A stretch of 64,000 nucleotides of DNA from assembly GCA_936450465.1 (NCBI GenBank), contig OW388292.1, positions 11,613,756 to 11,677,755 of the forward strand, in the 5' to 3' direction. Every line of letters starts with the position of its first letter. Position 1 is the first letter of the stretch. Of this stretch, positions 11,358 to 24,300 are shown piece by piece. This DNA is from Gibbula magus (taxonomy: Eukaryota > Mollusca > Gastropoda > Trochida > Trochidae). A program made the translations under genes and the position numbers. The notes below the pieces were generated by a model, which searched no databases, was not told where the DNA came from, and was given only the letters and a program-made list of their open reading frames with translations.

Positions 11358-12980
11358 ATCATAATTGGTACTTGTACCATTTGTACCAACAGCATCTCTC
11401 ATTTATGGTTATTGGCATAATATTAAAGTCCCAAATGTTAATTGGTTCTCCAGAAAACGGCATAAGTATCATTGTCCACGTTGATTGTTACATAAACATG
11501 ATCTGTGGCTTTAAATTCATAGCCAGATTGCTGTTTGTCAGGGATTACGCTGAGCACAAGCTTGATGACTCAATAGTATTGCTTTATAAATATGTAAAAT
11601 GTACTGAATGCATCCATATAGTTTAGAATGGCACATCAACCTGCAACCAGTGTGTGGTCTTGTGTCTCAAACTACTATGGTTAGATTGATAGAAGAATGT
11701 GAAACCAAAGTATCATATATTTTTTAACGTTGTTATGTTTATCGGCAACTATATGACTATACTTGTCAGGCAAAGGAAAAGAGGACTCAGAAGTGGATGG
11801 AAAAGTCAGTCCAAGCTATCCTCTCACTTTCCAATTGTCAACCGTTTCTAATTGTCCTTTTAAATACTATTTGTTGACTTATTGATCAAGTGCTTTGTGA
11901 ACTATTTAAAGTGACTAAAACCCCAATTATATTGTCTTCATTTTGATCAATTGAATGAAAGTTAGTCAATCAAACAGTCAAGAACAACTCTGTACAGGTT
12001 CTGTAGATAACGGCATAATAATCCGGTCACAAAGGGTGCCTTTATGGACAGAGTCCACTGTACATCTCCATGATCATTTCACCTTAAATTGTAACTTGTC
12101 TTACAGACTACCAGTTTATACATTCTACTAGCCCAGCTTCTTTTTCACTAGCAATGGGCTACCGGACTAGTTTATGGTATTGAGATTGTATGAAATGATT
12201 TTTGTTTTATGATAGAACGAAAAATATTGGCTCTATTATGAGTATTATATATGAAAAGTTGACTCAGGATGAACTTTACAGTGAAGAGTTATCTCCCCTT
12301 ACAACCAGTTCATCACATGTGCAGTCGAAATTTGTCATTGAGTCTTAGAAACTACACTAAAACCATTTGCAAATTAAACCTATAAATCTATAACTTATAC
12401 ATGTATATTCAATGAAAACATGATGTTGATCTTAGTCTAATTATAAGGGTTTTGGAGTAAGCTAAGCACCTCGAGAATCGGATTCATTCGCTGTGTTTCA
12501 CACAATGCACTCCGAAAGAAGCTATACTCCTTGATAAAGGAGACACAAGGATATCTTACTGGTTCCATGGTGATGAATTGCACAATGTTTCTCATCTTTT
12601 TATATCATTAAACAGTGAGTGAACTGTTATCATCACTAATTATCACCAATTATGTCCTTGAATACACACTAACGGATTATCTCACTACAAAAGGATTAAC
12701 ACTTAATTTATTGGTGTCATATTATCGTAAGTAATTATGAAAACACCAGGAAGAACAGTTCAGTGGTACATGTAGATATTTAATCCAATTAAATAAGTTT
12801 TATTGAGAAATGAATTCACTGCTTATATTTGGATCTATTAATCATTTATTGGAATGAGTTATTTATTTAAATGAGTTTAGCTTCACAAGTCAACATTGAT
12901 ACCAGAAATGTTGAATTTTATGATTGAGCTCTCAAATATGATAACAGAGCAAAAAGTATGCGGACGGTGATGTTATGTAA
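11358..12980. other. AT-rich stretch without a gene
   Basis: No coding sequence recognised. The open frame at 11273-11626 starts inside the SINE tail and has no coding signature. A 'gagttatctcccctt' motif lies at 12286-12300 (see findings). Confidence 0.5.
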
Positions 12981-12987
12981 ATATATA

Positions 12988-13140
12988 GAACATCATACTT
13001 GTGCATTTGGATCGTTTGTATTGAACTCGAAGATGTCATGGAAGCGGAGGAACAACGAGTTCGAAGAACGAGTTGTTCCTCCGCTTCCATGACAGCTTCG
13101 AGTTCAATACAAACGATCCAAATGCACAAGTATGATGTTC
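12988..13140. repeat. Foldback palindrome FB3, 68-bp arms nearly perfect
   Basis: By eye the left arm (12988-13055) and right arm (13073-13140) match at 67 of 68 positions. The 17-bp apex contains two CGAG motifs in direct orientation (cgagttcgaagaacgag). The outer end is followed by ctatatatttac on the minus strand, like the other members. High arm identity suggests recent origin or ongoing gene conversion. Confidence 0.95.
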
Positions 13141-13148
13141 TACCGGTA

Positions 13149-13833
13149 TATTTATTATATACCCCTTTTTATTAGCAAATTGGTAAACAAATAAAGTTGC
13201 AGAAATTACCGGGACGACATGCACGACTCACGATTTGACATCTTAATAATATCTTTATTTTCTCATTTGTCAACCCAATAGAGCTGTAAGTGAAATTTTC
13301 TTCAGTGTGGTAACATAATTAAACCATCAAATTTGCTTTACTATTATTTAATAACAAAGAACTGAAAAAAAGAAACAACATTCAGGCTTCCGTCCGTCGT
13401 GCTTCTTTCGAATGACGTAACCATGTTTATGACGTCACACTAGTAAACGGTTGTGACGTCACAGTGACGCAGCATCGCTAGTGCAGCTTTCGGCAATGCT
13501 TTCGATTCCCCTTACACTTTGCGCTTTTCTGCCTTGTTAATGATAATTTGAGTTACGTTTTCCCTGCTTGTGCTGTTAATATTAGGCCAAATCCATGATT
13601 ATACTTTAATCAACTGAAAAAATACTAGCAGGGTTATTAAAACATAAATTCCGGAGATTTTATTGGGAAAACATTGAAAAGTACGGAAAATTCCGAGAAG
13701 TGCCGAAGTTTAGAGAAAGTAGAACCGTCAGCCGTGCAATACGGAATTCAGCGTGCAATACGGAAATCGACCACAGAAACCGTATTGCACCCCTGTATTA
13801 CTATCTTAAGTTTACATGGGTATATAATAAATA
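13149..13833. mobile_element. TGACGTCA-rich segment with short inverted ends, next to FB3
   Basis: Perfect 16-bp inverted ends: tatttattatataccc (13149-13164) and gggtatataataaata (13818-13833). Inside are TGACGTCA at 13430-13437 and 13454-13461, a near match 'tgacgtaa' close by, and a 'gtgcaatacgga' block twice direct (13734, 13753) and once inverted (ccgtattgcac, 13780-13790). It has the same layout as 304-571, with FB on the left. No ORF. Confidence 0.6.
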
Positions 13834-14291
13834 GACTTGTATGTTAATTTAGTCTAGGATTCTTTTCTAGGATAAATACTTTTAACAGAATAGATTCAAT
13901 GTATTTTTTTCAGCTTGATTTGAAATAATTTCAGCTTGAAGTACATAATTTTCATGAATTTTTCTTACAACAATTTTACTAATATCATCCGATTTATCTA
14001 CACGTGTACGTTTAAGTAAAAACTTTCCCCATAGACCGCCATGTTATAATGATTTCACATACTTTATAAATGTGAAAAAGATCTACAAACAATATTTATT
14101 CCATACGAAATTGTCATACAAGTCAATGGAAATAATATGTCACCGTCCAAATACTTTTTTGCACATACCGCATACAGTACAAATATTGCGATCGTCTGTA
14201 TTGGTTTTGGTTTGGTCCGAATAACTGGATCTTTGTATAAAGGTCATGTGACACCCATGTAACAACAATATTTTTATATCATTTGCATAAT

Positions 14292-14755
14292 GGTAAAAAT
14301 ACCAGTCTAATTAAAACCGACGGTATTCCGCGGGAAAAAAATGTGCAAAATAGTGCATCTACCGGGATACGAACTCATATCGTTCGGAGGTTTCCACGCC
14401 AAACCCGTAGACTCGTCTGTTCTAACGCAATCCAGTAAACCAATCACAAGACGTCCAACAAAAGCTTTCGGTGCGAGAAGCTAGGGGCAGATAACTCCAA
14501 ACAGCTATCCTTTTGTCTGTTCCAAATGCTTTCAAAACAGCGACCGTTTAAAAACTATGATGTGATTGGTCAGCTCTTTGACTGGGCTTTGGCTGCGCTA
14601 AACTGGTTCGGAACACACTCCTATACGGGATGTTCTCAGACCTTGTGGCGAGGAATTTACAGAACCTGTTCGTATCCCGGTAGATATACTATTTTGCAAA
14701 TTTTATTCCTCGTATCAAGGTCGATTTTAATCAGACTGGTAAAAATACTTACCCG
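14292..14755. mobile_element. 464-bp MITE-like element with ~80-bp imperfect inverted repeats
   Basis: The left arm (14292-14373) reads ggtaaaaataccagtct...gcatctaccgggatacgaac. The right arm (14671-14755), inverted, reads the same with scattered changes (accagtctgattaaaa, gcaaaatagta, ctaccgggatacgaac). The centre has no transposase and includes 'aggggcagataactcc'. The inner edge 'gttcgtatcccggtag' is like a pol III B box, so a tRNA-derived origin of part of the arm is possible. I could not define a target-site duplication. Confidence 0.75.
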
Positions 14756-15172
14756 GCGAATTTTATTGACAAATGGTTAGCGGACAAAGTGGCGGACGAA
14801 ACAGGTTAAATATCAACTAGGCTAGATCTAATAACATTTCGGATGTAGCGGCGGCCAAAATGGGCAAGATATGCAGCGGCCGAACTGGCCAGCGGCGGGA
14901 CTGGGTGCTATTCACACTTTGAAGCCCTAGGTGTAAGATAACTGTTTACAAAATTTTGGCTTTGGGGGTTCAGTCAGTTCGGCAGGAAAAAAAATAAAAT
15001 GGGAAAAGTTTATGGAGAATGGCAAATGAGCAAAAATCTGGTTTGTATTAAATACTATCCTTTGTCTATCCATCAGTTAAAAGACCTTACAGTGATCAAG
15101 AATGACATATTCACCTCAGACTGTCATATAAGTCCTTCCAAAGAGCCTCAGGACCCGAGTCAGGTGCAGTCG

Positions 15173-15401
15173 TCAATCACACGCCGGTTGTGTTGATGGC
15201 CTCGTCGCTACCGATATAAACTTAATTAGCCTTATGTAATTACGCTGATTGCTCATTTTCGTCCTGCAGACCAGCAGGTCTGTCAGAGGGTGAAGGTTTT
15301 CTATCACTCCACCCAAGAGATCAAGCTCACGCCAGCGTTCCGTTTGTCTCAGACGACTCGGTCCATCACTCACTCGGGCGGCATCGGTTATGCTGCTGGG
15401 T
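15173..15401 (-). CDS. Candidate coding exon, unidentified protein
   Basis: The minus strand has a good 3' splice site (tgtgtgtcgtattttcag) at 15402-15403, followed by an open frame of about 75 codons to a TGA at 15173-15175. The translation includes RVSDGPSRLRQTERWRELDL and GGVIENLHPLTDLLVC, which looks protein-like. The DNA is GC-richer than its surroundings. There is no ATG in the frame upstream, which fits a later exon rather than a start exon. A GTAATT inside (in 'cagcgtaattac') could serve as a donor. I do not recognise the family. The reading may instead be a conserved non-coding element. Confidence 0.35.
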
Positions 15402-15539
15402 CTGAAAATACGACACACAATAAAGTCAAAGGTATTTACATTGCATCATTCATCTAGAATTACACTAAGGGTCGAGCAATGATCATTAGCTTCAAAGAAA
15501 CAGGATATCGCATACTGTGAAAGTTTTTATCCCCGGTTT

Positions 15540-15880
15540 CTGACAATCTGAATCACGTTGACGTTTTCCTCCTCAGCTGACGGATCAAACCGGAAGTGGC
15601 TATATTTAGTTTCTCGATTTCCCGTTAGAGGGCGATACGGGGACAGGTGCGTTGATTAGAAAATGATAGAATCAAACTTTAAATGTTGAAAGATTACCTG
15701 CTTTGGAACCGATAATCATTTGTTTATTTTCATTGTGTCATTATCGGAATCCTTTTTCTAATTATACTTCTCGAGACAACGAGAAATCGACGCCATATTG
15801 GAATTGAAAGTAGGAAGTGCACCTTTGCGGTCGATCTACCTGTGGCGATATTTACGAAATTTCGGAACTGTCATCAGCAT
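15540..15880. promoter_or_regulatory. Promoter-like GC-richer block
   Basis: It contains an ETS-type site (accggaagtgg, 15589-15599) and a YY1-like gccatatt (near 15792) in DNA that is richer in CG dinucleotides than its flanks. It lies upstream of the minus-strand exon candidate at 15173-15401 and could drive it. This is inference from motifs only. Confidence 0.3.
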
Positions 15881-16385
15881 TCGATTGCACTAGATCATCA
15901 CATACCAAACGATCAACACACATTTAAGGTACCTGTAAAATAATTAGTAATTAATTTTATAAATCTTTTTCAGCAGATCAAGTTAATTAGAATCAGCAAC
16001 TCAGACATAAAAACATTCGACATATTCAGAAACTGATCATTGCATTGCAGTTGAAGAAAAGAAAGTTCAATCATGAAACAACTTTTACTTCACAGTGTAT
16101 CTGTGCTAATCAATCATAAATTTAATGATTGTTATTGATCAACCATAATACTAACATTATACATGTATGACATTTCACATTACACTTTATATTAACAATT
16201 TTTGGTTACTCAATTTACAATCCCAGAAAAAACTAAAAGTATTAAGAAAATAAGGCTATTTTTTTTATATGTAATATAACTCTTGGTACTTTAGCCCTCC
16301 TGGTTTCGATAGTTGAAAACTTTGCTTCCAGGTCGATTTGTCGTGACCACATGTAAAAAAATTTGCATTTTGACATTTGACCCTC

Positions 16386-16917
16386 CACCTGTTCTTGTAA
16401 AAAAACGCAAGATTACCAATCACCGAAAACAGGAGAACGCCGAATTCATGTTACTGTGGGATTTTATAGATTTATTGACTGTTTATTTTATTTCGTTGAA
16501 CCATTCAAATGTTATAATAAAGGAACAGAATAACTGGGGTAGTGTTGTGAACAAAATTCAAGGAGGTATGTTTTTGGATATTAATAGCTAATATTGCCCA
16601 GAAAAATACCATTCTATACAAAGCAATATATATTCAAAATGAATTAAATTGACAAACAGGACCATCAAGAAAATTTATATATACAAATGTGGATTGAATT
16701 TCTTGCTGAAAAATATATATACAAATTATAACATATGTCTTGACTGGTTCTAGAATTATAATTTTTTTGAATGTGCAAACAAGTAAAAGGATCAGAGTAG
16801 TTTTCTAGTTGGTGATATTCTTAAAGGGAACAAAAATGAATAGAACATATATCCCACCGTAACATGAATTCGGCGTTCTCCTGTTTTCGGCGATAGGTAA
16901 TTTTGAAAAAACAGGTG
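16386..16917. repeat. Inverted-repeat element, ~70-bp arms, ~390-bp centre
   Basis: The left arm (16386-16462) and right arm (16850-16917) share, in opposite orientation, cacctgtt, gattacc and a long core with 'ccgaaaacaggagaacgccg' and 'aattcatgttac'. The core match is nearly perfect over about 45 bp. The centre is AT-rich with no transposase. Probably a non-autonomous DNA transposon or foldback. The exact ends are unclear. Confidence 0.7.
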
Positions 16918-18600
16918 ACGTAATGCATAGGATGCCAGATATGGGTCATTCTTATCATGGCAGACTTTCCCCGACCGACAATGCTGATGGTATCAAAAAT
17001 CATATTAGTGAGTTTTCTCAAAGTTACGTAGATTGACCTGAATGAAAAATATTTTTATTATTTAAGCATGGTTAAACATTTATGTCAAAAATCACTCTTA
17101 TGTCGCCTAAAACAGGTGAAACTTGGATATGTAAACAGGGAATATCCTCTCATAATCGTTTCCCCCCAAAATACCCTGATAGAAAATAAAATTTCCTGAA
17201 GATTTTTCGTTCGTAAGCCAATTGTTGCAATATTACAATTTTCTACTCAAAGACTTCATACAGTTTTAATTTAATGTTGATACATGCACAATTTTACTAT
17301 TATGCTAGTTATGTTGATGTGATGAAGGGAAAACGCTGTGAACCAAAGACATTTATCTACAAGAATTTTCAGTCCGAGTTTCTCTCAAACCACAACATTA
17401 TTAATTTTCAAATGCCATGTATACAAATTGTGAATTGATTTATGTCTACGATAATTGTCAGCGTTGTTATTTTGCCAACAAGCAGATCTCAAGTTAACAT
17501 TATGAATAATGTCTGTGATCCCAAAAGGATTTTTTAAAAGTGGTCAAAAATAGGCAGTTGCTTGATTAAATGATGTGGGTTATTATTTTCATATTAATTA
17601 TAAATTTATAATTATATTTTTGCTCCATTATAGGATATAATTATTTAACAGTGCAAAAATAGATCATAACTGAATGAGAGATTAGCATTTGTTCAGGAGA
17701 TATAAAGAGCATCAGTGTAAATGATTAGAGGTGACAAGAATTCTTTATTAGAAGTGTATTAAAAGTAAAATCCCAAGCCCTTTCCAGGATGGTCTCCCTT
17801 TAATTAAGATAAAGATCATAACTGATCATTTTCACTATCAATTGATATTTTAAATCTAATTTTCACATGACATTTTCAACCTTTTGATTTTGTAATGTGG
17901 CCCAGCACAATCTAGCCATAACTGTCATTTTGGTAATTTGGTTGAATGTTGTTGAATCATGTTGAAATATCCTAGTTCTTCAGTGAATTTGAGTAGGTGT
18001 TACACATTCAATTTTAAAATTCACCTGTGTACTCCAAATATTAATAGCTCTGAAGTTATTTCAACATCTAACACAATGTAAGGTTTAAATCCATAATTAA
18101 AGAGTTATTGAAATTCTGTAAGTTCTGCCGATGATTTTCCAAAACATTATGGTTATCTCCTTTCTACTGTGTTTTATATTAAGGATAACACACGTTTTCA
18201 GATTTTGGTTGAAAAGAGACATCTGCCTGAGAGGAAACAGCCTTGTTCATACAAATTTTATGTGTTTGGTACCGTAATCACAAATGATGCTACTTTTAGT
18301 CATCATGTGTGTTAAATGCCAAGTTCTTGAATGACAGATATACGTGTTGCGTAATTTGTAATGATGGACCTAGATCTTGCTTACAAGCATTCTCTTCCCA
18401 CAGAGGTTGCTTCACTCAGTTCTTCCATGCTAACCTCTGTTGTACTCTTTCTCCATGGGAAATAGAGAATGCTGATTGGTTGCAATCAGCGACATTGGTT
18501 GTTTCAGACTGTCTCTTCCTGGGAGTGTTGAAATGATCAGAGTTGCTTCATCTGTGAGATGCACACTTCTCTTGAAAGATAGAAGTTGGGTTGCAGATGT
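16918..18600. other. AT-rich stretch without a gene
   Basis: No recognisable coding sequence or array. The open frame at 18309-18536 has no coding signature that I can defend. Confidence 0.45.
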
Positions 18601-19139
18601 AAAATAATGTTTGACGGCATAAAAATAAGGACGATATCAGTGTTTCCAACTTTCACCGCTTGGGAGTTTTACGGAAATTTGGAAATATGTTCCATATGCA
18701 ACAGAGGTTAGGATGGAAGAATCGAATGGAGTAACCTGTGTGGAGAGAAGGGCTTACTGGCTGCATTAGATCAGTTGTATTGATGATGAAGAACAGCCGC
18801 GTTAGTTTCTCTTCTCTACAACTTTACAGTGAGTGGGGTTATCTTTGGACTTTTTTTGTGGTGTTTGCTGTGACATAAGTGAAATTTTTTCCTAATAGGT
18901 TGAAATGGGTTGCTTTCAGTTACACAACTTTTTGTGAGTGCACTATAGATTCAGGTTAGTCATGAATTTTGATGTCGTTATTTAAGAAATTTTGGAAAAT
19001 ATAATAACATTGTTAGTTCAACAGTAAAAACTTGAAGATAAGATAATCTCATATTTAACTAATTGATTAAAGAGGATTACTCCAAATAACGAAATTAAAA
19101 ATTCAGTTTAATTGAAATGAAAAAATATTTTCCTAATGA

Positions 19140-19420
19140 AGAAACATAATTGAGACCCAGACCCTGCAATTATGCATAATCAAATATGAAAGTCATATTT
19201 TCCAAACGAAGATGCGCTAATTAAGACAATGGAGTTTGTAATTGAGATGTGCGGCTGCAGCTGTCGCATGTCCCTCGTCTCACTGCTGCTGCCTCGTATT
19301 GATCGGAGAAAGCTCTAATAAACAATCGGCTCTCCCGTTTCTTGTCACTCGGAGGAATAGATCCCCCTAACTTGCATCTATCCTCCATCTCCTTCCCACT
19401 GTCATAATTTATTCACTGCA
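19140..19420. promoter_or_regulatory. Conserved-looking non-coding block (possible enhancer)
   Basis: It is denser in complex sequence and GC than its flanks and packed with developmental motifs: POU/octamer-like atgcataatcaaat, homeodomain cores (taattaag, gtaattgag), Sox-like acaatgg and aacaatcgg, and an E-box cagctg. It sits about 300 bp upstream of the start-exon candidate at 19712. Conservation cannot be tested here. Confidence 0.3.
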
Positions 19421-19711
19421 GTACCGATATATATACACCATCACAGGGAGGATGTGATTCACCTGAATATGACGATTTCCTCAAGACAACTCTTAGTTAT
19501 TCCATTATCTTGGGAGTGCGAGCCCACAGTGTCATTGTCCCTTCACACAAGCCAGCAGACGCTCTTTGTTTGGTCGTAATAAGTGACGGTACGCCACCTA
19601 TTGCGCTAACCTATTGTTACGTACTGAGCATGCAGGAAGCAGTATTCGTAAACAAAGTGCGACCATTTTGTCGTCTGCTTGTCAGTTTCTGAACGGATTA
19701 GCTGGTGGACG

Positions 19712-19936
19712 ATGTCAATCCCAGGACCTGGACCGGCCTCGTTTGGCCTCTCGCACCTCATCTACCTGAACGAAGAGGGGGTCATCAGCAATGTGTGTGT
19801 CCAGGCGTCTCAACTCGACCTCTCGCCGGTCAAGCGGTCAGGCTGGACACACGCCTGTTGTTGCTGCTGCTGCTGTGGAGATTTTAATTTCTGGAAGTCT
19901 AGGAATGCCAAAAAAATATCTCGACGTCTCTCAGAG
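19712..19936 (+). CDS. Candidate first coding exon A, unidentified gene
   Basis: An ATG at 19712 opens 75 codons that reach a strong donor (cagag|gtatgc, GT at 19937-19938) in phase 0. The product begins MSIPGPGPASFGLSHLIYLN and continues EEGVISNVCVQASQLDLSPV, then has a run of seven cysteines from a TGC/TGT repeat. The first 50 codons are clearly GC-richer than the AT-rich background, as expected for coding sequence. There is no signal peptide or known domain. The cysteine run and the tail after it may be fortuitous, and an earlier unseen donor is possible. The family is not recognised. Confidence 0.45.
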
Positions 19937-20539
19937 GTATGCTTGACATTTGATTGTCATCCTAACTTTGTTTGTGTTTACTTTGAAGGTTTTATGCAGT
20001 CACCGACTTTTCCTGTTGTGCAATAGGTCATGTCAGCATGGACGTGATGTTGAAGACGTCTGCGTACTGAAGCAGACGTCAAGTGTGACCAGACATCTAC
20101 TGTTTAGTTGCTGTCCCAATTTCTGACAGAAGGTGCAATACATGACTGCTGGTGTAGATTGTTATTCCTTATGTTGACTTCTAGTGCAGATGATGAAGTC
20201 TGCATTCGCATGTGTGTTAGATATTGTGATTTTGTTTTATTAACCAGCCTGTTTAAATTTGAGGATTAATTTGAGTTTGGGGAAGTTCCCTTTTATGATC
20301 ATGACTGGAATGAAAGCAGCATAATTTGAAAGTTTTCATTAGAATCTGGTTTGTGAAGTTTGTGCTAATTATTTTATATATTTTGGTTGTATGCGTTTAT
20401 ACCATCACCAATATCTTTATGCTTCTTGCAATAGCTTGCCAATGTTGTCACATTGAAGTGAATTTATTCACTGGCAACAACAGTTCAAGTACAAGAGCTG
20501 TGAAATCCATGTGGTAATATCACCTTCATTGTGTTTACA

Positions 20540-20765
20540 TGGAGAGGGACTAATTTCGCCATGTCTGGAAGCTTAAGAAGCCCCGAGAGATGTACATGTA
20601 TATAGACGTGTTTCCGATATCGATCCGCGAGATTCTGTCTCTCCGTGTATCAGAACTCCGCACTACCAGGAAATGCAGCAATTAGTATAGCTTGGTGTTA
20701 GAGCGGACGGCGGTTAGACTTGATCTCTAGTTGATAGGTCTTCCTGGTAATCAGAGTTTATTATT
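20540..20765. promoter_or_regulatory. GC-richer conserved-looking block
   Basis: Complex sequence with an inverted pair taccaggaa (20664) and ttcctggta (20741) and CG dinucleotides, with no open frame. It stands out from AT-rich flanks and could be regulatory or an untranslated exon. The evidence is compositional only. Confidence 0.25.
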
Positions 20766-21396
20766 CTGTTCAGGAATTGTGCTTATATATACACGTGTGT
20801 TGTGGCAGTTTATTAATTGTGAAAATGTCTGATATTTTCCTTTTTTATATCAATACATGTCCCCGCTTAAAACATCAAAGCTTGAACTGCAGTCCTACTT
20901 TAGAAAGCATTACTATTAAAGGGAGAGTTCTATCAGGGTTATTTTGAAGGGGACTCCCCAGTAAAGCCATTCATTGGTGCTATGAATGTGGAAAGCTGAA
21001 CAAGACATTCGTGATTAGTCTATCTCATGATACATTATTTGTTATTTTGTGGATATTCTGTCAATTGAATATTGTTGTATAATAAGTAAAAGCACACCAT
21101 TTCTTCTCATATCATGTATTGTACAGAAACGGAGTGGTGGACACTCGGATAGAACCGACCTCTAAAGCTCTACTTTTCCAAATCCCCTGTTTTCAACATG
21201 TCAAAGCTAATCACTCTTGATTTTCGGTTCTAGATTGGACACCGCATGTCTACATACCGTCTTATAAACAATATTCCTTTAGGTATTGTGGTTGTTATCT
21301 GCATCACTGCATCCTGCCAAAGCTTATAAAAATATCTGTACAATAGCTCACCGTCAAGCCTGTTTACAATTGACTATTTCCACTTGTTATCTCTAG

Positions 21397-24300
21397 ATCT
21401 GAACTCTTGCCTACCATCCCATAAACCAAATATTTTGTCACACACGCTGCCTAATGTTACAGCTTCTCTTCATCTTGATGTTATACTAAACCTAGAGAAC
21501 ACTGATACTCTTCATCTTGATGTTATACTAAACCTAGAGAACACTGATACTCTTCATCTTGATGTTATACTAAACCTAGAGAACACTGATACTCTTCATC
21601 TTGATGTTATACTAAACCTAGAGAACACTGATACTCTTCATCTTGATGTTATACTAAACCTAGAGAACACTGATACTCTTCATCTTGATGTTATACTAAA
21701 CATAGAGAACACTGATACTCTTCCACTTGATGTTATACTAAACCTAGAGAACACTGATACTCTTCATCTTGATGTTATACTAAACCTAGAGAACACTGAT
21801 ACTCTTCATCTTGATGTTACACTAAACCTAGAGAACACTGATACTCTTCATCTTGATGTTATACTAAACCTAGAGAACACTGATACTCTTCATCTTGATG
21901 TTATACTAAACCTAGAGAACACTGATACTCTTCATCTTGATGTTATACTAAACCTAGAGAACACTGATACTCTTCATCTTGATGTTATACTAAACCTAGA
22001 GAACACTGATACTCTTCCACTTGATGTTATACTAAACCTAGAGAACACTGATACTCTTCATCTTGATGTTATACTAAACCTAGAAAACACTGATACTCTT
22101 CATCTTGATGTTATACTAAACCTAGAGAACACTGATACTCTTCCACTTGATGTTATACTAAACCTAGAGAACACTGATACTCTTCATCTTGATGTTATAC
22201 TAAACCTAGAGAACACTGATACTCTTCATCTTGATGTTATTCTAAACCTAGAGAACACTGATACTCTTCATCTTGATGTTATACTAAACCTAGAGAACAC
22301 TGATACTCTTCATCTTGATGTTATACTAAACCTAGAGAACACTGATACTCTTCATCTTGATGTTATACTAAACCTAGAGAACACTGATACTCTTCATCTT
22401 GATGTTATACTAAACCTAGAGAACACTGATACTCTTCCACTTGATGTTATACTAAACCTAGAGAACACTGATACTCTTCATCTTGATGTTATACTAAACC
22501 TAGAGAACACTGATACTCGTCATCTTGATGTTATACTAAACCTAGAGAACACTGATACTCTTCCACTTGATTTTATACTAAACCTAGAGAACACTGATAC
22601 TCTTCCACTTGATGTTATACTAAACCTAGAGAACACTGATACTCTTCATCTTGATGTTATACTAAACCTAGAGAACACTGATACTCTTCATCTTGATGTT
22701 ATACTAAACCTAGAGAACACTGATACTCTTCATCTTGATGTTATACTAAACCTAGAGAACACTGATACTCTTCCACTTGATGTTATACTAAACCTAGAGA
22801 ACACTGATACTCTTCCACTTGATGTTATACTAAACCTAGAGAACACTGATACTCTTCATCTTGATGTTATACTAAACCTAGAGAACACTGATACTCTTCA
22901 TCTTGATGTTATACTAAACCTAGAGAACACTGATACTCTTCATCTTGATGTTATACTAAACCTAGAGAACACTGATACTCTTCATCTTGATGTTATACTA
23001 AACCTAGAGAACACTGATACTCTTCATCTTGATGTTATACTAAACCTAGAGAACACTGATACTCTTCCACTTGATTTTATACTAAACCTAGAGAACACTG
23101 ATACTCTTCCACTTGATGTTATACTAAACCTAGAGAACACTGATACTCTTCATCTTGATGTTATACTAAACCTAGAGAACACTGATACTCTTCATCTTGA
23201 TGTTATACTAAACCTAGAGAACACTGATACTCTTCATCTTGATGTTATACTAAACCTAGAGAACACTGATACTCTTCCACTTGATGTTATACTAAACCTA
23301 GAGAACACTGATACTCTTCCACTTGATGTTATACTAAACCTAGAGAACACTGATACTCTTCATCTTGATGTTATACTAAACCTAGAGAACACTGATACTC
23401 TTCATCTTGATGTTATACTAAACCTAGAGAACACTGATACTCTTCATCTTGATGTTATACTAAACCTAGAGAACACTGATACTCTTCATCTTGATGTTAT
23501 ACTAAACCTAGAGAACACTGATACTCTTCATCTTGATGTTATACTAAACCTAGAGAACACTGATACTCTTCCACTTGATGTTATACTAAACCTAGAGAAC
23601 ACTGATACTCTTCCACTTGATGTTATACTAAACCTAGAGAACACTGATACTCTTCATCTTGATGTTATACTAAACCTAGAGAACACTGATACTCTTCATC
23701 TTGATGTTATACTAAACCTAGAGAACACTGATACTCTTCATCTTGATGTTATACTAAACCTAGAGAACACTGATACTCTTCATCTTGATGTTATACTAAA
23801 CCTAGAGAACACTGATACTCTTCATCTTGATGTTATACTAAACCTAGAGAACACTGATACTCTTCATCTTGATGTTATACTAAACCTAGAGAATGCTGAT
23901 ACTCTTCATCTTGATGTTATACTAAACCTAGAGAACACTGATACTCTTCCACTTGATGTTATACTAAACCTAGAGAACACTGATACTCTTCATCTTGATG
24001 TTATACTAAACCTAGAGAACACTGATACTCTTCATCTTGATGTTATACTAAACCTAGAGAACACTGATACTCTTCCACTTGATGTTATACTAAACCTAGA
24101 GTACACTGATACTCTTCATCTTGATGTTATACTAAACCTAGAGAACACTGATACTCTTCCACTTGATGTTATACTAAACCTAGAGAACACTGATACTCGT
24201 CATCTTGATGTTATACTAAACCTAGAGTACACTGATACTCTTCATCTTGATGTTATACTAAACATAGAGAACACTGATACTCTTCATCTTGATGTTATAC

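Noticed and set aside
11273..11626. 117-codon plus-strand frame
   Set aside because: It begins inside the SINE tail, contains its (tattac)n run, and has no coding signature.
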